Positions 38,357 to 47,266 of a DNA stretch of 64,000 bases are shown piece after piece (the first letter of the stretch is position 1; every line of letters begins with the position of its first letter). Origin of the DNA: Aeromonas hydrophila subsp. hydrophila ATCC 7966 (GTDB taxonomy: Bacteria; Pseudomonadota; Gammaproteobacteria; Enterobacterales; Aeromonadaceae); NCBI RefSeq assembly GCF_000014805.1, contig NC_008570.1:2113001-2177000 (forward strand), given 5' to 3'. The position numbers were made by a program, and so were the translations under genes. The notes under the pieces were generated by a model. That model was given only the letters and a program-made list of their open reading frames with translations. It searched no databases and had not been told where the DNA came from.

Positions 38357-38390
38357 TTGGGGTGAAACGGGAAGAGACGCAGGAGAAGGC

Positions 38391-39644
38391 TCAGCCGTAG
38401 CGGGCCAGGGTGAGCCCTTCGTCGCTGATGGCGGTGTCGCTGCCGCTGATGAGATCGCACAGCAGCTGACCCGAGCCTGCCGCCATGGTCCAGCCCAGGG
38501 TGCCGTGGCCGGTGTTGAGCCAGAGGCCGGGGATGGGGCTTGGGCCCACTAGCGGGGTGCCGTCCGGCGTCATGGGGCGCAGCCCGGTCCAGAAGTCGGC
38601 GCGGCTGATGTCGCCCCCCTCGGGGAAGAGATCACCGACCACCATGGCCAGGGTGTCGTGCCGTTTCGGGTTGAGGGCCAGGTTGTAGCCCGACAGCTCC
38701 GCCATGCCGCCCACCCGGATCCGCTCATCGAAACGGGTGATGGCCACCTTGTAGGTTTCGTCCAGCACGGTACTGCGCGGCGAGGCCTCGGCGTTGATCA
38801 TCGGCAGGGTGAGGGAGTAGCCCTTGACCGGGTAGACGGGCAGATCGAGCCCGAGCGGGCGCAGGAACCCGGTGGCATAGCTGCCGAGGGCACAGACGAT
38901 GGCGTCGGCCTTGAAGCGCTGCTCGCCGGCCCGCACCGCCACGGCGCGTCCCTGCGCCAGCTCGATCTCGTCGATGGCGCAGTTGAACACGAACTTGACC
39001 CCCAGTCGCTGCGCTTCCGCTGCCATGGCCTTGGTGAAACGGAAGCAGTCGCCGGTCTCATCGCCCGGCAGGCGCAGGCCGCCCACTATCTTGCCGCGTA
39101 CCCGGGCCAGCGCCGGTTCTGCCCCTTCACAGCCTGCAGCATCGAGGGACTGGTAGGGCACGCCGTACTCCTCCAGCACCTCGATGTCGCGCTTGCTGGC
39201 ATCGAGCTGGGCCTGACTGCGAAACAGCTGCAGGGTGCCGAGCTGGCGCCCTTCATAATCGATGCTCAGCTCGTCGCGCAGCAGCTTCATGCAGTCGCGA
39301 CTGTATTCGGCCAGACGCACCATGCGCCCTTTGTTGACCGCATAGGCCGCCGGGGTGCAGTTGGCAAACATCTTCAGCATCCAGCGCAGCTGGAAGGGAT
39401 CCGAGGTCGGTCGCACCGTGAAGGGGGCATGCTTTTGCAGCAGCCACTTGGCGGCCTTGAGGGGAATACCGGGGGCCGCCCAGGGGGCCGCATAACCGGG
39501 GGAGATCTGGCCGGCATTGGCGTGGCTGGTTTCAAGGGCCACCCCGTCACGCCGCTCCAGCAGCGTCACCTTGTGACCCGCCTTGGCCAGATACCAGGCG
39601 CTGGTCACGCCGACCACGCCACCACCGAGTACCACTATGTCCAT
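38391..39644 (-). CDS. dadA: D-amino-acid dehydrogenase small subunit
   Basis: FAD enzyme of 417 residues that oxidises D-alanine and other D-amino acids to 2-oxo acids, passing electrons to the membrane quinone pool. The N-terminus is the dinucleotide motif GGGVVG (residues 7-12) followed by [18 protein letters not shown] and the family block [19 protein letters not shown]. The C-terminus has [48 protein letters not shown] precedes ATG 39644. The usual partner alanine racemase dadX is not in the window; the upstream 150 bp are strongly AT-rich and hold its promoter. Confidence 0.95.
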   Translation of the reverse strand: MDIVVLGGGVVGVTSAWYLAKAGHKVTLLERRDGVALETSHANAGQISPGYAAPWAAPGIPLKAAKWLLQKHAPFTVRPTSDPFQLRWMLKMFANCTPAAYAVNKGRMVRLAEYSRDCMKLLRDELSIDYEGRQLGTLQLFRSQAQLDASKRDIEVLEEYGVPYQSLDAAGCEGAEPALARVRGKIVGGLRLPGDETGDCFRFTKAMAAEAQRLGVKFVFNCAIDEIELAQGRAVAVRAGEQRFKADAIVCALGSYATGFLRPLGLDLPVYPVKGYSLTLPMINAEASPRSTVLDETYKVAITRFDERIRVGGMAELSGYNLALNPKRHDTLAMVVGDLFPEGGDISRADFWTGLRPMTPDGTPLVGPSPIPGLWLNTGHGTLGWTMAAGSGQLLCDLISGSDTAISDEGLTLARYG

Positions 39645-39795
39645 CTTGTCTCTCCTTGACTGGGGCCCTCACCTTAATCAGCCGCCACAGGATATTCAAC
39701 TGGTGTAGATATAATTGGGATATATATCTATTTACATTTATTTAACTGGTTTTCAATGTTGAAAAGTGTGGACTTGCTGGCATTAGATGTGGCAG

Positions 39796-41316
39796 TCAGA
39801 GCTGCTCCAGCCGGCTCAGGTACTGCTCCGCCGTCGTCAGGATGGCGTGCTGCTGTTCGGCGGCCTGGCCATCCCAGTTGGCATAGGGCAGGGCGAGGCG
39901 GGGATTGCTGCCAAGTTTGTCCCGGTTGCGCCACAAAAAGTGCCAGTAGAGGCTGTTGAAGGGGCAACTCCCGTCGCCGCTGCGAGCTTTGACCTGATAG
40001 TGGCACCCCTTGCAGTAGTGGCCCATCCGCTCGAGATAGGCGCCGCTGCTGGCGTAGGGCTTGCTGCCCATCAGGCCGCCGTCGGCAAATTGGCTCATGC
40101 CGCGGGTGTTGGGCAACTCCACCCACTCGATGGCATCCACATAGATGCCGAGATACCAGGCATCCACCTCGTCAGGATCGATCCCCGCCAGCAGGGCAAA
40201 GTTGCCGGTCACCATCAGTCGCTGGATATGGTGGGCGTAGGCGTGATCCAGAGACTGGCCAATGGCGTGACGCACGCAGGCCATGTTTGTTTTGCCGCTC
40301 CAGAAAAAGCCGGGCAGCGACCGCTTGGCCCCGAGATAATTGGCCTGCTGATAGTCGGGCATCTTTTCCCAGTAGAGGGCGCGCACAAACTCGCGCCAGC
40401 CGAGGATCTGGCGGATAAAGCCCTCCACTTGCGCCAGGGTGATGGAGCCCTGATTGGCCTGCCAGTGGGCTTCGGCAGCGCGGATCACCTCGAGCGGGTG
40501 GAGCATCTTGCTGTTGAGGGAAAATGACAGACGGCTGTGAAACAGGCCCCAGCCGCGCTCGCTCAGGGCATCCTGATAGCGGCCAAAGTGGGGCAGGCAG
40601 TGGGCCAGAAAATGGGCCAGCAACTCGCGACTCTGGCGCCGGCTGATGGGCCAGGGCAGGCTGCTGACATCCGCCTCGCCGATGGTGCTGACCCCGTGGC
40701 GGGTCAGCATGGCATCGATGTCGCTCACCTCGTTGGCAAAGGTGAGGGGCGCAGGGATTAGCTGGCTCGCCGGCAGTTTGGCGCGATTCTCATCATCAAA
40801 ATTCCAGCGCCCGCCAAGGGGTTGGCCGCGCTCATCGAGCAGTACCCTGTATTGCTTTCGCAGGGCGCGGTAGAAGAACTCCATTCGGCTGTGGGGGTAG
40901 CGCTGCCAGCCATCGTGGGGGGTGAGGAAATGTTCGCTATCCACCTCGGTGGCAGGGATGGCAAGGCCAGCCGCCCAGCTTTTCAACTGGCTGGCGAGGC
41001 GCCACTCGTCCGGGCTCTGCCAGGCAACGCTGTCGGCCTGATGTGCTTCGAGCTGAGCTGCCAGCAGGCTGGGCAAGTCGGGCCAGCGGGCGCTCTCATC
41101 GAGGGTCAGGTAACAGACGCGGTGGCCCGCTTGGGTGAGTGCCGCCGCGAAGGCGCGCATGGCGGCAAAGAAGGCCAGCACCTTCTGGCGGTGGTGGCGG
41201 CAGTAGTCGGTCTCCTGGCGCTGCTCCGCCATCAGATAGCAGACCGCCGGATCCGGCGTGCGAAACCAGCTGTGACCGGCGTTCAGCTGATCGCCGAGGA
41301 CAAGGCGCAGCTCCAT
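39796..41316 (-). CDS. Iron-sulfur bacterial cryptochrome/(6-4) photolyase family protein
   Basis: Flavoprotein of 506 residues of the FeS-BCP (photolyase-related, PhrB-like) family. The N-terminal part reads LRLVLGDQLNAGHSWF and the FAD-binding half is helical (RQILGWREFVRALYWEKMP; LMVTGNFALLAGIDPDEVDAWYLGIYVDAIEWVELPNTRGMSQFADGG). Four cysteines C347, C435, C438 and C451 match the [4Fe-4S] ligands of Agrobacterium PhrB (350, 438, 441, 454) with a constant offset of three. It probably repairs (6-4) photoproducts in light, or acts as a cryptochrome. Its ATG overlaps the stop of the DUF2256 gene (TGATG), indicating coupling. Confidence 0.93.
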   Translation of the reverse strand: MELRLVLGDQLNAGHSWFRTPDPAVCYLMAEQRQETDYCRHHRQKVLAFFAAMRAFAAALTQAGHRVCYLTLDESARWPDLPSLLAAQLEAHQADSVAWQSPDEWRLASQLKSWAAGLAIPATEVDSEHFLTPHDGWQRYPHSRMEFFYRALRKQYRVLLDERGQPLGGRWNFDDENRAKLPASQLIPAPLTFANEVSDIDAMLTRHGVSTIGEADVSSLPWPISRRQSRELLAHFLAHCLPHFGRYQDALSERGWGLFHSRLSFSLNSKMLHPLEVIRAAEAHWQANQGSITLAQVEGFIRQILGWREFVRALYWEKMPDYQQANYLGAKRSLPGFFWSGKTNMACVRHAIGQSLDHAYAHHIQRLMVTGNFALLAGIDPDEVDAWYLGIYVDAIEWVELPNTRGMSQFADGGLMGSKPYASSGAYLERMGHYCKGCHYQVKARSGDGSCPFNSLYWHFLWRNRDKLGSNPRLALPYANWDGQAAEQQHAILTTAEQYLSRLEQL

Positions 41317-41480
41317 CAGGCATGCTCCCCATTATGTGGATGACTGCGGTGACGAGCGCGGCGACAGCGCTCGCTGCAGTAGCGCACGGCCTCCCAGCAA
41401 TTTGCCCACTTGCGCCGCCAGCTGAAGGGGCGCTGGCAGACGGGGCAGATCTTCTCGGGCAGATGGGCTTTGCGATGCAT
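41316..41480 (-). CDS. DUF2256 small zinc-ribbon protein
   Basis: Protein of 54 residues with two cysteine pairs, C-x2-C ([16 protein letters not shown]) and C-x3-C ([12 protein letters not shown]), as expected for a DUF2256 zinc finger. ATG 41480 ([13 protein letters not shown]) is the family start. The stop overlaps the photolyase start by one base. DUF2256 genes are commonly found beside photolyase/cryptochrome-related genes, so a role with the flavoprotein or its cluster is possible but unproven. Confidence 0.88.
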   Translation of the reverse strand: MHRKAHLPEKICPVCQRPFSWRRKWANCWEAVRYCSERCRRARHRSHPHNGEHA

Positions 41481-41603
41481 GGGACTTCCGATGGTTGGCA
41501 AGGGGCGGCGTGAACAGGGTCAAGTCAACGGGATAACAGCTTAACGAAGGGGGGCGCGGGTGGGATCACCGTTGCCGGTATCGGGCCAAGTGAATGGACG
41601 CTT

Positions 41604-41619
41604 TGTGAGCAGGCGCACA
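41604..41619. promoter_or_regulatory. CRP site of the tryptophanase promoter
   Basis: TGTGAGCAGGCGCACA matches TGTGA-N6-TCACA with one mismatch. A weak -35 (TTGTCT, 41637-41642) and -10 (TAACGT, 41660-41665) follow with a 17-bp spacer. A start near 41673 puts the CRP centre at -61.5, as at the E. coli tna promoter. Confidence 0.65.
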
Positions 41620-41745
41620 GCCCGGCGGTGCGCCCCTTGTCTGCCAATTAACCTGCCGTTAACGTGGCGAGGCTGCCCGCTGGCAGCACTCATCAATGGA
41701 TCTTAATTGGCCACCGACTGTTTACAACCGACATGGAGGGGAGTG

Positions 41746-41841
41746 ATGCCAATCATGACAGCTACGCCCCGGGCAGCCTGCCTGCTCGCCCACTGGTACA
41801 CCCGGGATCCCATTCTGACCCTCGACTTTCCTCACCGCTGA
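41746..41841 (+). CDS. tnaC: TnaC-like tryptophan-sensing leader peptide
   Basis: Small frame of 31 codons with a strong ribosome site (GGAGGGGAGTG before ATG 41746), 110 bp upstream of tnaA. Residues W17, D21 and P29 have exactly the spacing of the critical E. coli TnaC residues W12, D16 and P24 (W-[FY]-x-x-D, then P eight residues later). Two residues (His-Arg) follow the proline before the stop, as in the Proteus type, where the stop does not directly follow proline. The tryptophan-bound ribosome would stall here and prevent Rho-dependent termination in the following spacer. The peptide is otherwise unlike the E. coli one, so the match rests on the motif, position and ribosome site. Confidence 0.8.
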   Translation: MPIMTATPRAACLLAHWYTRDPILTLDFPHR

Positions 41842-41951
41842 TTGGCGGCACCCGCCGTTTGAATTTGTCAGCCGGACGACCCTGATCGCCCCGGCCTCTT
41901 TGCCAATCCCGATTTCAAACACACTGGCGTTGCGCCGGTGAGGAGTCTTTT

Positions 41952-43337
41952 ATGCGTCGTATACCCGAGCCGTTTCGTATCAAGATGGTCGAGCCCATCA
42001 AACAGACCACTGGCGCCGAGCGCCGTGCCGCCCTCGAGGCCGCTGGCTGGAACCCTTTCCTGCTGCTGGCCGAGGATGTCTATATCGATCTGCTGACCGA
42101 CAGCGGCACCGGTGCCATGTCCGATCGTCAGTGGGCCGGCATCATGATGGGGGATGAAGCCTATGCGGGCAGCCGCAACTTCGTCGAGCTGGAGCGCGCG
42201 GTGCGCGAGATCTTTGGCTATCAGCATGTGATGCCCACCCACCAGGGGCGCGGGGCCGAGCAGATCCTCTTCCCCGAGCTGGTCAAGCGCTGCCAGGGCA
42301 AGGCGCCGGTGTTTATCTCCAACTACCACTTCGACACCACCAAGGCCCACGTGGAGTTGGCCGGGGCGCGGGCCATCAACCTGCTCACTCCGAAAGCCCT
42401 CGACACCACGGCACCCTACGCCTGGAAGGGGGATTTTGATCTCCCTCGTCTGAGCGACACCATCGAGACCCTGGGGGACGACAACGTGGCCGGCATCATC
42501 ATCACGGTGACCTGCAACAGCGCCGGTGGCCAGCCGGTCTCCATGGCCAATATGGAGGCGGTCGCCGAGCTGGCCCGTCGCCACCATATTCCGGTAGTGA
42601 TCGACGCCGCCCGCTTTGCCGAGAACGCCTGGTTTATCAAGGAGCGAGATCCGGCCTATGCCAAGTGCAGCATCAAGGAGATAGTGCGCCAGATGTTTGC
42701 GCTGGGGGACATCTTCACCATGTCCGCCAAGAAAGACGGGCTGGTCAATATCGGCGGGCTCTGTTGCTTTAAAGAGGATCTCGAGCTGTTTCGTGCAGTG
42801 CAGGTGCGCTGCGTGGCGATGGAGGGGTTTGTGACCTACGGTGGCCTCGCCGGGCGGGACATGGCGGCGCTCGCTATCGGCCTGCGCGAGGGGATGGATG
42901 AGGAGTATCTGACCTATCGCATCAGTCAGGTGGCCTATCTCGGCGAGCGGCTGGCCGAGGCGGGCATCCCCATCCAGACCCCCACTGGCGGTCATGCGGT
43001 GTTTGTCGATGCCAAAAAATTGCTGCCCCATATTCCGGCCGAGCAGTTTCCGGCCCATGCGCTCGCCTGCGAGCTCTATCTGGAAGGGGGCGTGCGCGGG
43101 GTGGAGATTGGCTCCCTGCTGCTCGGGCGCGATCCCGCCACCGGCAAGCAGGAGGCGGCAGACTTTGAGCTGTTGCGCCTCACCATTCCGCGCCGGGTCT
43201 ACACCCGGGATCACATGGACTATGTGGCCGACTGCCTGATCGCGGTGAAGGCGCGTGCCAGCGACATTCGCGGGCTCACCTTTGACTACGAGCCGCCGCT
43301 GCTGCGCCACTTCACCGCGCGGCTCAAGCCGGTCTGA
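41952..43337 (+). CDS. tnaA: Tryptophanase
   Basis: PLP enzyme of 461 residues that splits L-tryptophan into indole, pyruvate and ammonia. The PLP lysine is K261 ([13 protein letters not shown]). [17 protein letters not shown] and the near-C-terminal H453 ([12 protein letters not shown]) are as in tryptophanase; tyrosine phenol-lyase has MERG and phenylalanine at these places. AGGAG lies about 7 nt before ATG 41952. A CRP site and the TnaC-like peptide upstream predict catabolite control and tryptophan induction. The permease gene tnaB, which follows tnaA in E. coli, is absent; the next gene converges. Confidence 0.95.
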
Positions 43338-43371
43338 TCGCCAGCACCTTGGGGATGGGTCACAACATAAA

Positions 43372-43399
43372 AAAGAAGCCCGCATATGCGGGCTTCTTT
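43372..43399. terminator. Bidirectional terminator between tnaA and the siderophore binding-protein gene
   Basis: A 28-bp perfect palindrome centred on GCATATGC with A/T runs at both ends. Confidence 0.9.
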
Positions 43400-43420
43400 G
43401 TGGGCGCTGATCACGCGGGC

Positions 43421-44365
43421 TTATTGGGTGATGGGGGCCGCATCAGGTTTGGCCAGCAGCTGTTCGACATCGTCGATCACCTTGAGGGCTGCCTGGGGGC
43501 CACCGGTGGAGGTCCAGAGCGACCCGTCCACGGCGCCGAAGCGCTTGCTCTTGATGGCGCCGAGCTGCTGGAAGGCCGGGGTCTGTTCGGCCTGCTTCAT
43601 GGCATCCACCGCATCGCCGCTGGCGCTGAGGGTGCCTATCACCAGCCAGTCGCCGTCCAGCAGGTTGAGGGATTCGAGGCTCAGGGCCGGGGAGTGGGGG
43701 GTCTTGTCACCGATCTGGTGGGTCGGCCGGGTCAGCCCCATCTCTTCCACCACGCTGCTGGCGAAGGTGCCGCTGTGCATGTAGCTCGGGCCCTTGGGGT
43801 TCCAGCGCACTATGCTCAGGCGCTCGCCCTGATGCTTGGCAAGCTTGCTGCGGGCTTGCTGCAGGCGGGCGTCATACTGGGCGAGGAAGGTCTTGGCTTC
43901 GGCGTCCCGGTTCAGCACGTGGGCGCTGCGATTGAAGATCTCCTTCCAGGAGTCACCCCAGTTGCCGGTAACCACGGTGGGGGCGATCTCCTTGAGCAGG
44001 GCCAGCAGCTCGGGCTTGGTCTGGCCGGTGAGGATGAGGTCGGGTTCCAGATCGATCAGCTTCTCCAGGTTGGGGTTGTCCAGATCGCCGACCACGGCGA
44101 TCTCCTTGCCCGCCTGTTGCAGCAGGTAGCGGGGCAGGGTGGACTGGCCACGGCCATTGACGGTGCCGACTGGTTGCAGCCCCAGGGTCAGTGCGCTGTC
44201 CAGATCGATTTCGCTCAGTACCACCACCCGCTTGGGCTGGGCCGGTACGACCTGGGTCTTACCGTCGGCATCGGTCACCTGACGGGTCTCGCTGCCGGCC
44301 TGTACCTGGAAGCCGACCAGACTGGCCAGCATCAGCACGGCAGCCAGGGGAGAGGAGATCTTCAT
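43421..44365 (-). CDS. Periplasmic iron-siderophore binding protein (FecB/FepB-like)
   Basis: Protein of 314 residues with a signal peptide (MKISSPLAAVLMLASLVGFQVQA) and the helical-backbone class III binding fold: PKRVVVLSEIDLDSALTLGLQPVGT, LEKLIDLEPDLILTGQ, and RLSIVRWNPKGPSYMHSGTFASSVVEEMGL. It should hand ferric siderophore to the FecCDE-type permease encoded just beyond. ATG 44365 has AGGA 8 nt upstream. A strong Fur box lies 76-90 bp upstream, shared with the divergent phosphopantetheinyl transferase gene. Confidence 0.9.
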   Translation of the reverse strand: MKISSPLAAVLMLASLVGFQVQAGSETRQVTDADGKTQVVPAQPKRVVVLSEIDLDSALTLGLQPVGTVNGRGQSTLPRYLLQQAGKEIAVVGDLDNPNLEKLIDLEPDLILTGQTKPELLALLKEIAPTVVTGNWGDSWKEIFNRSAHVLNRDAEAKTFLAQYDARLQQARSKLAKHQGERLSIVRWNPKGPSYMHSGTFASSVVEEMGLTRPTHQIGDKTPHSPALSLESLNLLDGDWLVIGTLSASGDAVDAMKQAEQTPAFQQLGAIKSKRFGAVDGSLWTSTGGPQAALKVIDDVEQLLAKPDAAPITQ

Positions 44366-44440
44366 CGTTACATCCTTCTTGGTGAAATCAGTGGAACACT
44401 GGGTCCCAAACGGGCGAACTCATGCTACCACAAATTCAAA

Positions 44441-44455
44441 TGATAAGAATTGTCA
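44441..44455. promoter_or_regulatory. Fur box between the binding-protein and PPTase genes
   Basis: TGATAAGAATTGTCA matches the 7-1-7 Fur consensus TGATAAT-N-ATTATCA at 12 of 14 positions, with further AAA/TTT flanks. The central position suggests iron repression of both divergent genes. Confidence 0.82.
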
Positions 44456-44524
44456 TTTGTGTTTGTGGCATAAGGAACGGACGGTTTGCTACCATGCTGG
44501 CTCATCCACCAAGGGCTCTTCGTG

Positions 44525-45277
44525 ATGTTCATTGCCACTGCGCCAGCCTGTTCACTGGACCGCTTTATCGTGCAGGCCGACAGCCTGCCGCTGCCCGGCG
44601 CGGCGCATCTGGCGCTGCAACGGGTCTGCTTTGACCCCGCCGCCTTCACCCCGGCCTGTTACGATGCGGCCGGCATGGTGCTGCCCGCCAGCTTGCAGCG
44701 CGCGGCCCCCAAGCGGCTGGGGGAGTTTCTGGCCGGCCGGCTGGCGGCGCGCCGGGCCTTGCACCCCTTTGGTCTGGGCCAGCAGCTGGTGAGCATAGGG
44801 GCAGCCCGCGAACCCTGCTGGCCTGCGGGGTTTGAGGGCAGCATCAGCCACAGCCTGTTGCAGGGGCGCGGCATGGCCCTGTGTGCGGTTCGCCCGGGTC
44901 AGGCGGGGATGGGGCTGGATCTGGAGGGCTGGCTGGCAGAGGGGCAGGCGAGCGAGCTCTGGCCCGGCATTACAAGCGGGGAGGAGTGGGCTCGGCTGGC
45001 GGCCGCTGCCCGCTCCGTCGGCCTGAGCAGGGCTGAGGCGCTCACCTTGATCTTTTCGGCCAAGGAGAGCCTGTTCAAGGCGCTCTACCCCAGGGTGGGG
45101 CGCTATTTTGACTTTCTCGATGCTCGCTGGCTGACCATGACGGAGCAGACCCTCACCCTCGAACTGGTGGGCGGGCTGACCCCGACACTGCCCGCCGGTT
45201 GGCGCTGCACTGTGTACTGGCAGCCAATGTACTGGCAAACACGGCCGGGCGGGGTGCTCACCAGCCTACTGCTGTGA
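44525..45277 (+). CDS. 4'-phosphopantetheinyl transferase (EntD-like)
   Basis: Enzyme of 250 residues that loads carrier domains of siderophore synthetases with phosphopantetheine. Its motifs are EGSISHS (residues 104-110), the metal-binding G-L-D132-L-E134 and the hallmark SAKESLFKALYP (178-189). Start 44525 is preferred because EntD-like sequence begins there; ATG 44486 is an alternative. No synthetase genes are in the window, so the carrier it modifies lies elsewhere; a catecholate siderophore such as amonabactin is an inference from the Fur box and the neighbouring uptake genes. Confidence 0.88.
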   Translation: MFIATAPACSLDRFIVQADSLPLPGAAHLALQRVCFDPAAFTPACYDAAGMVLPASLQRAAPKRLGEFLAGRLAARRALHPFGLGQQLVSIGAAREPCWPAGFEGSISHSLLQGRGMALCAVRPGQAGMGLDLEGWLAEGQASELWPGITSGEEWARLAAAARSVGLSRAEALTLIFSAKESLFKALYPRVGRYFDFLDARWLTMTEQTLTLELVGGLTPTLPAGWRCTVYWQPMYWQTRPGGVLTSLLL

Positions 45278-45301
45278 GTGGCGGCGCGCCGAGACACAAG
45301 C

Positions 45302-45333
45302 ATCAAAAAACCGCCTTTCGGCGGTTTTTTGAT
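45302..45333. terminator. Bidirectional terminator between the PPTase and fecE-like genes
   Basis: A 14-bp palindromic stem with a TTTC loop, A6/T6 runs and a GGCGG core, between converging genes. Confidence 0.92.
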
Positions 45334-45338
45334 GGGGC

Positions 45339-46142
45339 TCAGGCCGGTTGGCGCATGGCAAAGGCGTGTGGTCTGCGGCGGGGCACTATGATGGGGGCGC
45401 CGTCGCCGGGGGCGTGCAGTATGTCCACGTCGGTCTGGTAGAGGCGGTCGATGAGGGACTTGGTCACCACCTCGCGGGCCGGCCCCATGGCCTGGATGCC
45501 GCCATCACCCAGCGCGATCAGCTCGTCGCAGTAGCGGGCGGCGGTGGCGAGATCGTGGATGACGATGAGCACCGTCTTGCCCTCGGCGGTGATCTGGTGG
45601 ATGGCCTCCATCACCTCGGTCTGGTGACCGATGTCGAGGGCGCTGGTGGGTTCATCCAGCAGGATGATGTCCGCATCCTGGGCCAGCACCATGGCGAGCC
45701 ACACCCGCTGGGCCTGGCCGCCGGAGAGAGAGCTGGCGCTCTGCTGCAAAATGTCGCCCAGTTGCATCCGCTCGCAGGCCCAGCGCACCATGCGCGCATC
45801 CTCCTCGCTCCACTGATTGAACCAGCCCTGATGGGGATGGCGGCCGTACTGCACCAGCTGCTCGACCTGGATGCCGGCGGGCACCAGCGGACGCTGGGGC
45901 AGGTAGGCGAGCTCGCGGGCCAGCGGCTTCTTGCCGTAGCTGGCCAGCGGCTTGCCCTTGAGCAGGATCTCGCCGGCTTGCTGCTGCTCCTGGCCTGCCA
46001 GAAGTTTGAGCAGGGTAGACTTGCCGCCGCCGTTGGGGCCGACGATCCCCACCAGCTTGCCCTGGGGAATGGTGAAGGAGATGTCGTTGAAGACGGGCTT
46101 GTGCTGATAGCCAAATTGCAGGTGATTGATGGTGAGCGTCAT
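45339..46142 (-). CDS. Iron-siderophore ABC transporter ATP-binding protein (FecE/FepC-like)
   Basis: ATPase of 267 residues: Walker A GPNGGGKS (35-42), signature LSGGQ (139-143), Walker B IILLDEP (159-165) and the H-loop LIVIHDLATAARYCDE. It is the last gene of the operon MFS-receptor-permease-permease-ATPase on the minus strand, 43 bp after the second permease. It powers ferric-siderophore import with the two FecCD-type permeases. Confidence 0.93.
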   Translation of the reverse strand: MTLTINHLQFGYQHKPVFNDISFTIPQGKLVGIVGPNGGGKSTLLKLLAGQEQQQAGEILLKGKPLASYGKKPLARELAYLPQRPLVPAGIQVEQLVQYGRHPHQGWFNQWSEEDARMVRWACERMQLGDILQQSASSLSGGQAQRVWLAMVLAQDADIILLDEPTSALDIGHQTEVMEAIHQITAEGKTVLIVIHDLATAARYCDELIALGDGGIQAMGPAREVVTKSLIDRLYQTDVDILHAPGDGAPIIVPRRRPHAFAMRQPA

Positions 46143-46185
46143 CAGGCGGCCCTCGGTCTGTCTTGAAAATGGATGAATGGCATCG

Positions 46186-47253
46186 TCAGTCGGCCTTCTG
46201 GCGGTCTTTGAGCAGGATGAACAGCAGCAGCAGGCCGCCGAGAATACGGGTCATGATGCCGGTGGCCACCTCGTGGGGGCTGGCCAGCACCCGCACCAGG
46301 GTGTCGCTGGCCAGCAGCAGCAGGGCGCCGCACAGGGCGGCAATCCACAGCGGCACGATGCGATCCCGGCTGAGCCAAGAGGCGAGCACCGGGGCCGCCA
46401 TGGCGATGAACACCACGGGGCCGCCGATGGCGGTGCCGAGCGCCGCCACGACGATGGCCTGGGCCAGCACGCCGAGCTGCACCCGGTTGACGTTCACCCC
46501 CAGGCTCTGGGCGGTGACGGGGCCCAGACGCAGTACGCCCAGGGCCCGGGAGAGATAAATGATCCAGGGGCAGACCAGCAGGATCAGGATCCCCACCGGC
46601 AGCACAGTGCTGTAACCCTGGCCGACGAAGTTGCCCATGTTCCACAGGTAGAGGCTGGTGAGGTGCACCAGCGACTGGGTGGACATCACGAACTGGCCGA
46701 TGGCGTTCATCAGCTCGGAGACGCCGATGCCGATCACCACGAACAGGTAGCCCTGCTCCCCCGGCTTGTTGCACAGGGCATAGAGCACTGCGGCGGCAAA
46801 CAGGGCGCCCAGTGGGGCGGCCCACCAGGGCCAGCTGCCGAGGGTCAGGTAGAGGGAGAAGGCGATGATGGCCAAGGAGGCCCCCTCGTTGACCCCGATC
46901 ATGTCCGGGGTGGCGAGGCGGTTGCGAATGAGGGTCTGCACCAGGCAGCCGGAGAGGCCCATGGCCGCGCCCGCCACCAGCACGGCGACGATGCGTGGCA
47001 GCCGGATCTTGAAGACGGTCACCTCGCTCAGCCGGTTGCCCTCACCAAGCAGGGTCTGGATCACCCCCAGCATGGTGAGCTTGCCGGAGCCCAGGGTCAG
47101 CGCCAGCAGGGAGAGCAGCACCAGGGCCACCAGGAGCCCGAGGGTGATCAGCCAGGCGCGGCGGTGCAGCAACAGGGTGCGGCTGCCAATGCGCAGGCAG
47201 ACGGTGCCGGTAGGAAGCGCCGTGGTGAGGGAGGGATGGATGGAATTGTTCAT
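46186..47253 (-). CDS. Iron-siderophore ABC transporter permease (FecD/FepG-like)
   Basis: Membrane protein of 355 residues with the FecCD fold of about ten helices (LPRIVAVLVAGAAMGLSGCLVQTLIRNRLATPDMIGVNEGASL; AIGGPVVFIAMAAPVLASWLSRDRIVPLWIAALCGALLLLASDTLVR). ATG 47253 (MNNSIHP) lies 13 bp after the first permease stop. It pairs with that permease to form the channel. Confidence 0.92.
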   Translation of the reverse strand: MNNSIHPSLTTALPTGTVCLRIGSRTLLLHRRAWLITLGLLVALVLLSLLALTLGSGKLTMLGVIQTLLGEGNRLSEVTVFKIRLPRIVAVLVAGAAMGLSGCLVQTLIRNRLATPDMIGVNEGASLAIIAFSLYLTLGSWPWWAAPLGALFAAAVLYALCNKPGEQGYLFVVIGIGVSELMNAIGQFVMSTQSLVHLTSLYLWNMGNFVGQGYSTVLPVGILILLVCPWIIYLSRALGVLRLGPVTAQSLGVNVNRVQLGVLAQAIVVAALGTAIGGPVVFIAMAAPVLASWLSRDRIVPLWIAALCGALLLLASDTLVRVLASPHEVATGIMTRILGGLLLLFILLKDRQKAD

Positions 47254-47266
47254 GAGGCAGGCAACC

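Noticed and set aside
41952..43337. Tyrosine phenol-lyase instead of tryptophanase
   Set aside because: VEIGS and the histidine in LRHFTAR are tryptophanase residues; the phenol-lyase has MERG and LRFFTAR. The TnaC-like leader supports tryptophanase.
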